Source of the DNA: Porphyromonas cangingivalis
Lineage (GTDB): Bacteria; Bacteroidota; Bacteroidia; Bacteroidales; Porphyromonadaceae
Direction of reading: 5' to 3'
Length of the DNA stretch: 64,000 nt
Assembly: GCF_900638305.1 (NCBI RefSeq)
Contig: NZ_LR134506.1
Coordinates: forward strand, 1,364,001 to 1,428,000
Numbering within the stretch: the first letter of the stretch is position 1; every line of letters starts with the position of its first letter. Shown here in pieces: positions 52,917-60,964 of this stretch. Below the pieces are notes generated by a model that saw only the letters and a program-made list of their open reading frames with translations, was not told the origin of the DNA and searched no databases. A program made the translations under genes and the position numbers.

Positions 52917-53939
52917 TTAGAAGTAGAGGGTGCTGCTGTCTTTGGCATACTCATTGAGGCGTTTATACACCTCCTTGAATGCTTGTTCACGGGTGAAGTT
53001 GAGAGTCTTGGCGATATGGTCCACAAGAGCCTTCCCTTCTTCAGAGAGATTATCATAGTTATCAACATCATAGTCGTCAGGATCGGTTGCCAAGTGGAAC
53101 TTATCCAGATCTCCCCTCGACATGAAGACTACCACAGGAAGGGTAAAGCTCACCACCTCTTTAGCACCAGCCTTGGGAGCGTGAAATGCACGAGGCTTGC
53201 CGTTGTCCATCTTATCTTCAGGCATATTCAGTAGTTTCACATTGAGATCAAACTTGACGCGAGTCATCTTAAAATTGAAGAAGCCCTTGAGCCCAAGAGG
53301 ATTGAGGGGTTCCAAGACAGGTCTTCCGCCTGTTTCATCCTCGCTGATCAATGTACTACCAACACGTTTTGCTCCTTTCTTGATCTGCTGATTCCAAGGG
53401 TCGGAGTCCATGTAGACATAGTCAAAGAGACCGGTAACCTGAGTCGCATCACCGGCAATCTGCTTATCGTCAAGGTCAGTAAGGTTTGAGACACTGAAGA
53501 AGTGTTGGTATCGATCGATCATACCGCCCTCAGAAAATGTCCCGGTAATCTCTTTCCCTTCCTTGTCGAAGTAGCTTATCCACAGACCGTAGGGGTTGAG
53601 TGAGGCCAAGCCCATGATTGCGGACTCGACGAACATCGCCTTGGGGCTATCTTCTGAGAGGATCCATGCACCATCTTTTTTCTCAAAGGAGAAGACCTCT
53701 TCGGTTTTTGCGTGTGTAACCCCTTCGGGGAACGAACTCTGATGGAATGCCGCCCCGGGATGGAAGTGCCCCATGGCAAACTTCAGCACAATCTTCTGAG
53801 GGCCGTCGGTGCTATCTTCGACCTTAGGTTCGTCTTGCGTCTTCACATTGGGAATATTGTCATTGCCGCAGGCAGAGAAGCCGACAGCAATCATGGCACA
53901 GAGCGTGAGTGCCGATAGAATTCTAAAAGTTTTCTTCAT
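52917..53939 (-). CDS. Lipoprotein of a TonB-receptor (probable metal-uptake) operon, longer copy
   Basis: 340 residues from the ATG at 53939, chosen because MKKTFRILSAL gives a normal signal peptide with lipobox FSAC (C24); the frame also opens at 53978, overlapping the previous gene. The mature protein has a His-rich patch (MGHFHPGAAFHQ) near the start, the segment DRYQHFFSVSNLTD, and GLKGFFNFKMTRVKFDLNVKLL. It shares layout and short motifs with the lipoprotein encoded upstream, so the two are probably paralogues. It is last in the operon. No known domain recognised; a surface metal- or ligand-binding role is inferred from histidines and context. Confidence 0.75.
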   Translation of the reverse strand: MKKTFRILSALTLCAMIAVGFSACGNDNIPNVKTQDEPKVEDSTDGPQKIVLKFAMGHFHPGAAFHQSSFPEGVTHAKTEEVFSFEKKDGAWILSEDSPKAMFVESAIMGLASLNPYGLWISYFDKEGKEITGTFSEGGMIDRYQHFFSVSNLTDLDDKQIAGDATQVTGLFDYVYMDSDPWNQQIKKGAKRVGSTLISEDETGGRPVLEPLNPLGLKGFFNFKMTRVKFDLNVKLLNMPEDKMDNGKPRAFHAPKAGAKEVVSFTLPVVVFMSRGDLDKFHLATDPDDYDVDNYDNLSEEGKALVDHIAKTLNFTREQAFKEVYKRLNEYAKDSSTLYF

Positions 53940-53974
53940 AAGAAATAAATAGTTGTTGTTTGATGTTTGGTTTA

Positions 53975-54712
53975 TCACTTCACTATCACAGGTATTTGCG
54001 TATCGACATCCCAGTGTGCAGTGGCGACATGATACTTGTTGGGGGCATAGTAGCTCGAAGCTCCGGGATCGTTCTTTCCCACGATGGAGTGCATAAGACG
54101 GATACGGAGGTTGTACTTACGATCAGCCGCAACGAAGCGAAAGACGCCCTTGAAGCCAAGGTAGTTGTCTTCCTTGTTGATCGAGACACCGGGCTCACCC
54201 ACCTCCTTATTCCACGGAGTGGTATCGAGATAGTCGTAGGAAAAGAGTTGAGGGGTCTTGGTATCTTCTTTGGAAAGCTCAAGGCCTGCACCATTGGTGA
54301 AGGGCTTGTATGCACTGAAGAAGTGGCGATGGATATTGGACTGACCGTTTTCAATAAACTGGTCATTCATCAGTGCTCCCGATGGACTATAATACTTCAC
54401 GTCGAGATAATATCCTTTTGCTCCATCCTTCGACATGGCATCGACGACGAAAGCCTTGTCACTGCCCTCAATGATTTTCCATCCTTCGCCGGGGATAATC
54501 TCGAAAGTCACCTTCTGCACAGCAGAGGCATCGGCATCCGGCACGAACTTCAGATCGGATTGCAATGTACCCTTGGTAAGGGTAAATACGGCTTTCTTGG
54601 GGTCTTCGTGCAACTTGTTGATGGTCTCATCGACAGGTTTCACAGGATCGCAGGCTATGACGAAAAGAGACGCCATGAGTACTGCACTTGTCTTGATCAA
54701 AAAACTTTTCAT
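53975..54712 (-). CDS. Lipoprotein of a TonB-receptor (probable metal-uptake) operon, shorter copy
   Basis: 245 residues with signal peptide and lipobox VIAC (C21). Body motifs are KKAVFTLTKGTL, NIHRHFFSAYKPF, FSYDYLDTTPWNKE, and GFKGVFRFVAADRKYNLRIRLMHS. The last four have counterparts in the next gene (YQHFFSV, FDYVYMDSDPWNQQ, GLKGFFNFKMTRVKFDLNVKL), showing tandem duplication with divergence. It lies 39 bp after the TonB receptor gene. Family not recognised. Confidence 0.75.
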   Translation of the reverse strand: MKSFLIKTSAVLMASLFVIACDPVKPVDETINKLHEDPKKAVFTLTKGTLQSDLKFVPDADASAVQKVTFEIIPGEGWKIIEGSDKAFVVDAMSKDGAKGYYLDVKYYSPSGALMNDQFIENGQSNIHRHFFSAYKPFTNGAGLELSKEDTKTPQLFSYDYLDTTPWNKEVGEPGVSINKEDNYLGFKGVFRFVAADRKYNLRIRLMHSIVGKNDPGASSYYAPNKYHVATAHWDVDTQIPVIVK

Positions 54713-54751
54713 ACGATGTAAATGATTGTTTTGTATTTTGTTACTATATGA

Positions 54752-57073
54752 TTAAAATTCCCAGGTCATCATCAGGCGCACATCACGACCGAGGTCATGA
54801 GCATAATACCTGAAACGATTGGTATATTCTCTATAAGCCTTGTCGAGGAGGTTATCCACCGACAACAGCCACTTGATTTGTTGTCTCTTACTCAGAGGGA
54901 TCGTGACACCGGCTTCGAGCCCCACGAGGTGATAAGCATCGGGGGAGTATGGTATCAAGTCCGTGGCGGGATCGAACCTATGCTGCTTTGCCACATAACG
55001 GTGAGAAGCCTTGAGATAAAGACTTTTGACCTTTCCGAGTGTGGCAAGGCGGTAGGTCAGGTGATGCGAGACTCGCCCGGAGGGGATGTAAGGGAGATAG
55101 TTGCCGGTCTTCCACTCGTTTGCCCAGATCATACTTCCGCCGACTTCATACTCAAAGGCTTCGGAAATGTGCCATCCGGCCTCGGCATCAACACCTCTGA
55201 ACACAGCATCCGTACTCTTGTACTGAAAGATGGGATAAGTACCTGAGATGAGAGTGAAGAACTCACCCGAGGGTTCGTCATAGATATACCCCCTGATCCA
55301 CTGAAAGTAGGCATCCACACCGAGAGACAGCCACTTGCTGCCCCAAGAGAGTGAAGTCACCCACTTTGTGCTCTGCTCGGCACCCAAGGTTGCATCGCCA
55401 CTGGAGTACAGCCCCGAAGCATGCTCCAGCCCCTTGCTGTACAATTCATGCACATGAGGCGCACGCCAAGCCTGACCAAGGTTCGTTTTCAGTTCGAGCC
55501 CCCCGAGCGGACGGTAATGTGCACCTATACTGTAAGACAGATTGACGTACCTGCTTTTACCACCGTAAGGGCGTCTATCGTAGTCGATCCCCTCAGCATT
55601 GAGCATCTGATGGTCTGCACGCAGACCGATCTCGGCACCCCAAAGCTCCTTGTGACGGTACTTCTGTATGGCATAAAGTCCGGTATTGGTCTGAGTATAA
55701 TTGGGGATGATCGGCACGACTCCCGTTCCGGGGGTATTGAAGTTGTTCGTCAATCCGAAGAATGCTCCCGCCTCCGTGTCCCAACCACCGTAGAAATGCT
55801 TCCAACGTGCATCGGCTTGGAGCGAATGGAGGTTGAGGCTGAGCGAAGGGATGTGCGACTTATAGTTGCGACGCTGATGATGCTCATTGCGGAAGTCACT
55901 TTGATAAGCCACCTGCATATTGAGCCTGCTGCTGTTGTCAAACACATAATGACCTTTTGCCCTGAGCACATGATGATGCACCTTCTGGTAGGGATAGTCG
56001 ATCTTTCGGGAAAAGGGCGAAGGGTCCACCGGCCTGCCGATACGGATACGCTCCTTGAGGAGCTCAGCATTGCCCATCTGAGCCGAATATAATACGCCGA
56101 TCTGAGTAGAGAAGAAACTGTAATAGACATCCATACCGTACTTAGGCTTCTCCCAGCCCAGAGCCAAGGAAGCATTCGCCTCCCTCATCCCCGTGTTGTT
56201 CAGCACATACAGAGCAGTCGAGCGATCTCCACCATTGACATAAGTCCCTTGCAGACGCCATGCCGCCTGACCGCCACCGAGGTTGAAGCCCGAATTGAGA
56301 TGCCCGGTGAGGGCAGCCCGATGACCATTCGAACCATAAAGCGTGGCCAGATCACCGGCAAGTGCGGCCTCTCCGTAAGGCAACAAGCGACTGTCCAACT
56401 CTATCACCCCTCCCAGGGCCTCAGAGCCATAACGAACTGCCTCAGCCCCCTTGATGACAGTAATTCCACCGGCTGTATTTGCATCCAGTTCGGGAGCATG
56501 GTCCGCACCCCACTGTTGCCCCTGCTGACGCACACCGTTATTCACGATGAGGAGTCTGTTGCCATACATCCCATGGAGGACAGGCTTGGCAATGGTCGCA
56601 CCTGTCTGTATCATGCTCACCCCTTTGACCTCCTCAAGGGTCGAAGCAAACGAGCTGCCGAGCTTCTTCTGCACCTCCTCGGTCGAAAGTCTCTTACCCA
56701 CGACATTTTGGGAGAAGGTTGCACGAGAGGTCTCTACGGAAAGTTCGTCCAAGGTATTTGCCTCAGCCTTGAGGCGGATACGTGTGGGCTGAGCAGTGTT
56801 CAAAAGCCGACTCGCAGGGATCACCTCCGAGCGATAACCAAGAGCCCTAACCGTGATGGTATCCGAGTTCAAAAGCTCCAGGGAGATAAGCCCCCTGACA
56901 TCCGACATATAACGTACCTTGCCCACGAAAGCAATGGCATGAAGGACAGGCTCACCGGTATCACTATCCGAGACAATGAGCGTATGTCGCCCACCCTCTG
57001 TCTGAGCCGACAGAGGTGTCTCCACACCCACCATCAAGAGCAGGCATAGAGCATAGAGTAAGCGTGTTAGCAT
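54752..57073 (-). CDS. TonB-dependent outer-membrane receptor (metal-type)
   Basis: 773 residues from the ATG at 57073, which gives a signal peptide (LYALCLLLMVGVETPLSAQ); the longer frame from 57223 lacks one. A carboxypeptidase-like N-terminal domain (about 27-110) is followed by a plug (KGVSMIQTGATIAKPVLHGMYG, NNGVRQQGQQWGADHAPELD, GAEAVRYGSEALGGVIEL) and a barrel ending in RLMMTWEF. The plug pattern with QQWGADHAPE resembles ZnuD-like zinc or related metal receptors. A histidine-rich barrel loop (YQKVHHHVLRAKGH, NEHHQRRNYKSH) and the upstream His/Cys-rich gene support metal import. Confidence 0.88.
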   Translation of the reverse strand: MLTRLLYALCLLLMVGVETPLSAQTEGGRHTLIVSDSDTGEPVLHAIAFVGKVRYMSDVRGLISLELLNSDTITVRALGYRSEVIPASRLLNTAQPTRIRLKAEANTLDELSVETSRATFSQNVVGKRLSTEEVQKKLGSSFASTLEEVKGVSMIQTGATIAKPVLHGMYGNRLLIVNNGVRQQGQQWGADHAPELDANTAGGITVIKGAEAVRYGSEALGGVIELDSRLLPYGEAALAGDLATLYGSNGHRAALTGHLNSGFNLGGGQAAWRLQGTYVNGGDRSTALYVLNNTGMREANASLALGWEKPKYGMDVYYSFFSTQIGVLYSAQMGNAELLKERIRIGRPVDPSPFSRKIDYPYQKVHHHVLRAKGHYVFDNSSRLNMQVAYQSDFRNEHHQRRNYKSHIPSLSLNLHSLQADARWKHFYGGWDTEAGAFFGLTNNFNTPGTGVVPIIPNYTQTNTGLYAIQKYRHKELWGAEIGLRADHQMLNAEGIDYDRRPYGGKSRYVNLSYSIGAHYRPLGGLELKTNLGQAWRAPHVHELYSKGLEHASGLYSSGDATLGAEQSTKWVTSLSWGSKWLSLGVDAYFQWIRGYIYDEPSGEFFTLISGTYPIFQYKSTDAVFRGVDAEAGWHISEAFEYEVGGSMIWANEWKTGNYLPYIPSGRVSHHLTYRLATLGKVKSLYLKASHRYVAKQHRFDPATDLIPYSPDAYHLVGLEAGVTIPLSKRQQIKWLLSVDNLLDKAYREYTNRFRYYAHDLGRDVRLMMTWEF

Positions 57074-57267
57074 ACTTTTATTTATGTTTTTGATATGAAA
57101 GTGTATGCGACGACGGCATCGTTCGTCTTGGACAGATGGTTCGACATCATCCGAGAGGAATCTGCATGCCACATCGCCACACTGTCCAAAGTCAAGGACA
57201 GTGTACAGTCGAGAAGTCGACAAGAATCAAAGGGAATGAGAGACGAAAAGACCTTCGCCCTCAAAAA

Positions 57268-57609
57268 TCATACCATCGGAGGGGCACGAAGCGAAGGGTG
57301 CGCAAAGGTCTCATAAGACTGCTCTGCAACAAAGGTCGAATACTCGACCGAAGGGACGTCCGCCAAGAGACAAAGGTGAAAATCCTCAGGCTCTGTGGTG
57401 ACCGAAAGGGCAAAGTCACATATCGCACATGAGTGCCCCTCTTCGTCCGTAGTCGAACGATCCGAATTCTGATCACAGCAACTACCGCAGGTCGGATCAT
57501 CGACACCGTGGTGATGAAGACTCTTCACCACCATCTGAGGCACGAATACCAGCAAAAGCAACCATGCCGATACCGTACGATTGATATGTCTTAGATTGAT
57601 GCCTAACAT
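57268..57609 (-). CDS. Small His/Cys-rich protein, first gene of the metal-uptake operon
   Basis: 113 residues from the ATG at 57609. The promoter at 57633-57663 lies upstream of this codon but inside the longer frame opening at 57666, so the shorter form is right. One hydrophobic segment (AWLLLLVFVPQMVV, 15-28) is followed by HHH at 32-34, CGSCC (C41, C44, C45), H59, and CAIC (C61, C64), a likely metal-binding periplasmic or membrane-anchored face. It precedes the TonB receptor gene by 194 bp. I know no characterised family; a metal chaperone or sensor is inferred. Confidence 0.75.
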   Translation of the reverse strand: MLGINLRHINRTVSAWLLLLVFVPQMVVKSLHHHGVDDPTCGSCCDQNSDRSTTDEEGHSCAICDFALSVTTEPEDFHLCLLADVPSVEYSTFVAEQSYETFAHPSLRAPPMV

Positions 57610-57632
57610 AACCGAAATCTGTGATCTGACGG

Positions 57633-57663
57633 CAAATATATAACTATTTCCAAGAGCCGACAA
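57633..57663 (-). promoter_or_regulatory. Promoter of the metal-uptake operon
   Basis: Minus strand TTG (57663-57661), 20 bp, TATATTTG (57640-57633). The predicted leader to the ATG at 57609 is short, about 17 nt. Confidence 0.75.
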
Positions 57664-57871
57664 CACAAAAAATCAAAAAATAAACCTCTTCCGAAGGTTC
57701 AAAGGGCTCAAAAGATTAAAAGTATTTCATCTCGAATCAAGAAGCTGACCGGGTCGTTTTTGAAAATTGTCTTTTGGAAACATTGAAGACCTTCAAGAGT
57801 CGAACTCATCTTCTGCCGAAAATGACGTATCTTTATACTCAGTCAATCAACCTCTGTAAAAAAGAATCTAT

Positions 57872-58261
57872 ATGCTGAGAACGGAAAATATCAGATCAAG
57901 ATTTGATCACTTCAACTTCAACGTCCTTGACCTTCAAAAGAGCTTGGACTTCTATGAGAAAGCCCTCGGACTGAAGGTGGTTCGTCGCAAAGAAGCATCT
58001 GATGGATCATTCATACTCGTCTATCTGGGAGATGGAGAGACCGGCTTTACCCTCGAACTCACATGGCTGAGAGACCGCAAGGAACCTTACAATCTCGGAG
58101 ACTTGGAGTACCACCTATGTATGCGAGTGCCCGGGGACTACGATGCATGGAGGGCATACCACAAGGAGCTGGGATGTGTCTGTTACGAAAACGAGTCTAT
58201 GGGACTTTACTTCATCAACGACCCTGATGGCTACTGGATAGAGATACTCCCTATCAAGTAA
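57872..58261 (+). CDS. Glyoxalase I-type VOC protein (lactoylglutathione lyase-like)
   Basis: 129 residues, one vicinal-oxygen-chelate domain pair. The four metal ligands of glyoxalase I are in place: H13 (DHFNFNV), E62 (TLELTW), H81 (YHLCMRV) and E124 (YWIEILP). It probably detoxifies methylglyoxal adducts, although Porphyromonas may use another thiol than glutathione. It is monocistronic; TATCTTTA at 57828 is a near-consensus promoter and a terminator follows at 58295. Confidence 0.88.
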   Translation: MLRTENIRSRFDHFNFNVLDLQKSLDFYEKALGLKVVRRKEASDGSFILVYLGDGETGFTLELTWLRDRKEPYNLGDLEYHLCMRVPGDYDAWRAYHKELGCVCYENESMGLYFINDPDGYWIEILPIK

Positions 58262-58294
58262 ACCTGCAACACAGCGAAACGAGCCCCGAACAAA

Positions 58295-58329
58295 AAGGCA
58301 AACCACACGAATGCTTTGTGGTTTGCCTT
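58295..58329. terminator. Bidirectional terminator after the glyoxalase gene
   Basis: AAGGCAAACCACA pairs with TGTGGTTTGCCTT around a 9-nt loop between convergent genes. Confidence 0.8.
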
Positions 58330-58361
58330 CTTATTTGGATTTCGTATGTCATTTACTTTCG

Positions 58362-58673
58362 TCATTCGATGACCTCCATGAGGACCGCAAAGGGCATCAC
58401 TCGCTGTGGATAGGCATCGATGAGTCTACGCAATGTGGGATCGGCCGTATAGTCGAACCCATCCAACTTCGCGAGATCGTCGCACTCGAACTGCAACGCA
58501 TACCCCACCATCTCATCTTCGGGCATACCCGTATGTATGAGCATCAGCTGTGGAGAGTGCCAGTGGACATAGGTGCTCCACTTCGGGATGAGTTCTGTAC
58601 GCAGATATTCGAGGACATCCTCGTGCACCTGACGGGTGCAGTGGATCGTGACATTGTATTTGAATCTTGGCAT
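58362..58673 (-). CDS. DUF4286 family protein
   Basis: 103-residue small protein matching DUF4286: YNVTIHCTRQVHEDVLEYLRTELIPKW near the N-terminus and a ferredoxin-like alternation of strands and helices (QLMLIHTG, MVGYALQFECDDLAKLDGF). It ends in VMPFAVLMEVIE. No catalytic residues recognised. It is the last gene of a minus-strand run starting at the asparaginase or DPP III gene, 36 bp after the MBL-fold gene. Function unknown. Confidence 0.85.
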   Translation of the reverse strand: MPRFKYNVTIHCTRQVHEDVLEYLRTELIPKWSTYVHWHSPQLMLIHTGMPEDEMVGYALQFECDDLAKLDGFDYTADPTLRRLIDAYPQRVMPFAVLMEVIE

Positions 58674-58709
58674 AGGATGAGAGAAGATTTATCTTTTTGA
58701 CTAACTAAA

Positions 58710-59561
58710 TCAGAGAGAAAGTTCGAAGAGCGGAGAGACCGTAGAGCGACCGAGGACATGCAGACTCAGATCCTTACCGACACGTATTCCCTCTTTGAAG
58801 AGACGAGTCTCCATCGTCTTGTAGGCGAGCTCAGGATGATTGTTGTGCTTGCTGAGGTGACAGAGTGCCAGGAACTTCAAGTCCAAGTGGTAATGCTCTG
58901 CCATGAAGTCGGCTGCCATCTTGTTGCTGATGTGACCTTGACCACCCATGATACGCTGCTTGAGGAAGTCGGGATACCCCCCACCGGCAAGCATCTCGGG
59001 GTCATAGTTGGACTCGAAGACGAGAAAATTGGTCCTCCTCACAGCCTTACGGATGGCATCGTTGATATGACCGATGTCGGTGATGAGCGAGAAGACTCCT
59101 GCCGAAGTAGTGATGCTGTATCCGACATTGTGAGAAGAGTCATGAGGGACCTCAAACGAACAAACCTCAAAGTCTCCGAACGACAATGTTTCACCCACCT
59201 CGATGACACGTATATAGGGCGAAAGATCCTCTGAGATATAACGACTGTTGAGCAACACCTCTGCCACCACCGGATCGGCATACACGGGTATATTGTACTT
59301 CGTCGCAAGCAAGCCCACGCTACGAATGTGATCGGCATGGTCATGGGTGATGAAGATCCCTCCTATCTCCCTTATCGGGATGGACAGAGACTTGAGTCGC
59401 TGGACGATCATGCGAGGAGCGACACCGGCATCTATGAGGATGCGCGTATTCCGGGCAGCAAGATAATAACAGTTGCCACTGCTACCGCTACCCAAACTGG
59501 CAAACTTGATGCTATTGCCCTCTTCGGGAAAGAGACTTCGTATAGGATCGGGAGTCGTCAT
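58710..59561 (-). CDS. MBL-fold metallohydrolase (YycJ/WalJ-like)
   Basis: 283-residue metallo-beta-lactamase-fold enzyme. The metal motif THDHADH is at 72-78 (H73, H75, D77, H78), with later ligands in VPHDSSHNVGYS, LITDIGH and the C-terminal ALCHLSKHNNHP. The N-terminal SLGSGSSGNCYYLAA is typical of the YycJ family, thought to be DNA-processing exonucleases or phosphodiesterases. No signal peptide. It starts 12 bp after the asparaginase stop and is likely cotranscribed. Confidence 0.9.
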   Translation of the reverse strand: MTTPDPIRSLFPEEGNSIKFASLGSGSSGNCYYLAARNTRILIDAGVAPRMIVQRLKSLSIPIREIGGIFITHDHADHIRSVGLLATKYNIPVYADPVVAEVLLNSRYISEDLSPYIRVIEVGETLSFGDFEVCSFEVPHDSSHNVGYSITTSAGVFSLITDIGHINDAIRKAVRRTNFLVFESNYDPEMLAGGGYPDFLKQRIMGGQGHISNKMAADFMAEHYHLDLKFLALCHLSKHNNHPELAYKTMETRLFKEGIRVGKDLSLHVLGRSTVSPLFELSL

Positions 59562-59573
59562 CGAGCAGATTTA

Positions 59574-60674
59574 TCAGTCGAAGAGCGACACTGCACAGCT
59601 ACACTCGTCTTGGTTGTGATCGACGGTAAACTCTCCTCTGAGACTGGTCATCATGAGACGCTTGATCTCGTCAAGAGGACGTCCCGTGCCGAGAAGCATC
59701 ATGAGCTTGGCGACGGCACTCTCGGGCGTACTGTCATAGCCACACAAGACCCCTGCGCCGATGAGCTTGATCCCTGTCTCATAACGAGTCATCTCGACAT
59801 TGCCAACCATACACTGGGTCACATTGACGATGACGATACCTCTGTCGGTGGCCTCCTTAAGGGCATTCAAGAACCATGATGAGCACGGAGCATTACCGCT
59901 ACCGAATGTCTCCATCACCACCCCTTTGAGCCCCTTGATGTTGAGGATACTGCTGATGACCGATTCTGAGATACCGGGGAAAAGTTTGAGGAAGACCACA
60001 TTGCTGTCGTATGACATCTTGACCTTGAGAGACTTTCCTTCTGCCGGAGGAGAGAGCCTCATCCTGCGATCGTAGTGGATATTGATCCCGACACGAGCCA
60101 ATGGGGGATAGTTGGGCGAAGCAAATGCGCTGAACTGATCCGCAGAGATCTTGGTACAACGATTACCCCTGAGGAGAAGGCTGTCGAAGAGGACACAGAC
60201 CTCATTGACATAAGGCTTGCCATCGGCATCCTTCGCTGCAGCTATCTCGATGGCCGTGATGAGGTTTTCCTTACCATCGGTACGAAGCTGACCGATAGGA
60301 AGCTGTGAGCCCGTCAAGACGACGGGCTTGGTGAGATTTTCGAGCATGAAGCTCAACCCCGAAGCCGTATAAGCCATCGTGTCTGTACCATGGAGGACGA
60401 CGAAGCCATCATAGTCTTCGTAGTGATCACGGATGATCTCTGCGATCTTGACCCACGAATCGGGTCCCATATCGGAAGAGTCCATGACGGGGTCGAAAGA
60501 GAGGGTGTTGATCTTGAAGTTGAACCTCTTGATCTCGGGCACGTGTTGCTCGATGTACTCGAAGTCAAACGCTTCAAGCGCACCGTTATGGGGATTCTCT
60601 ATCATACCAATGGTACCTCCCGTATAGATGATCAATACTGAGGCCCGGTCGGTGGGTATCATCTTTTTATCCAT
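59574..60674 (-). CDS. ansA: Type I L-asparaginase
   Basis: 366 residues from the ATG at 60674. The frame extends to 60809, but that extension overlaps the promoter element at 60807 and adds unrelated sequence. The catalytic threonines are in IIYTGGTIGM near the N-terminus and VVLHGTDTMAYTAS near 100. GSQLPIGQLRTDG and METFGSGNAP are family motifs. It hydrolyses asparagine to aspartate and ammonia in the cytoplasm, which suits an amino-acid fermenter. The MBL-fold gene follows 12 bp later. Confidence 0.92.
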   Translation of the reverse strand: MDKKMIPTDRASVLIIYTGGTIGMIENPHNGALEAFDFEYIEQHVPEIKRFNFKINTLSFDPVMDSSDMGPDSWVKIAEIIRDHYEDYDGFVVLHGTDTMAYTASGLSFMLENLTKPVVLTGSQLPIGQLRTDGKENLITAIEIAAAKDADGKPYVNEVCVLFDSLLLRGNRCTKISADQFSAFASPNYPPLARVGINIHYDRRMRLSPPAEGKSLKVKMSYDSNVVFLKLFPGISESVISSILNIKGLKGVVMETFGSGNAPCSSWFLNALKEATDRGIVIVNVTQCMVGNVEMTRYETGIKLIGAGVLCGYDSTPESAVAKLMMLLGTGRPLDEIKRLMMTSLRGEFTVDHNQDECSCAVSLFD

Positions 60675-60806
60675 GAGACAAATAGCTTTGCTTCTCTGAT
60701 GAAAAACTCGTGTATTAAGGGAAATTTCCGGTAGGCAAGACTCCCTCATGATCCTCTCCGATCGAAAGGGGAAGTCGTCGGCCAAGCCTACGCACAGATA
60801 TAGGTA

Positions 60807-60814
60807 CAAATTTA
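60807..60814 (-). promoter_or_regulatory. -7 element of the asparaginase operon
   Basis: Minus strand TAAATTTG fits the consensus, about 130 bp before the start at 60674. A further match, TAGATTTG, is at 60874-60881. No good -33 for either. Confidence 0.45.
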
Positions 60815-60964
60815 GTCATTATCCCTGACTATTCGACATCTGACAATCCTAATGAATGTAATTCTACGACAAGCAAATCTAAAAAGATTCATCCCAGTCG
60901 TGCTTATGTCCCATTCTGAAGCCCGACAGAGGATATGGACAAAGTAAATTTGCTTGATACGAAA

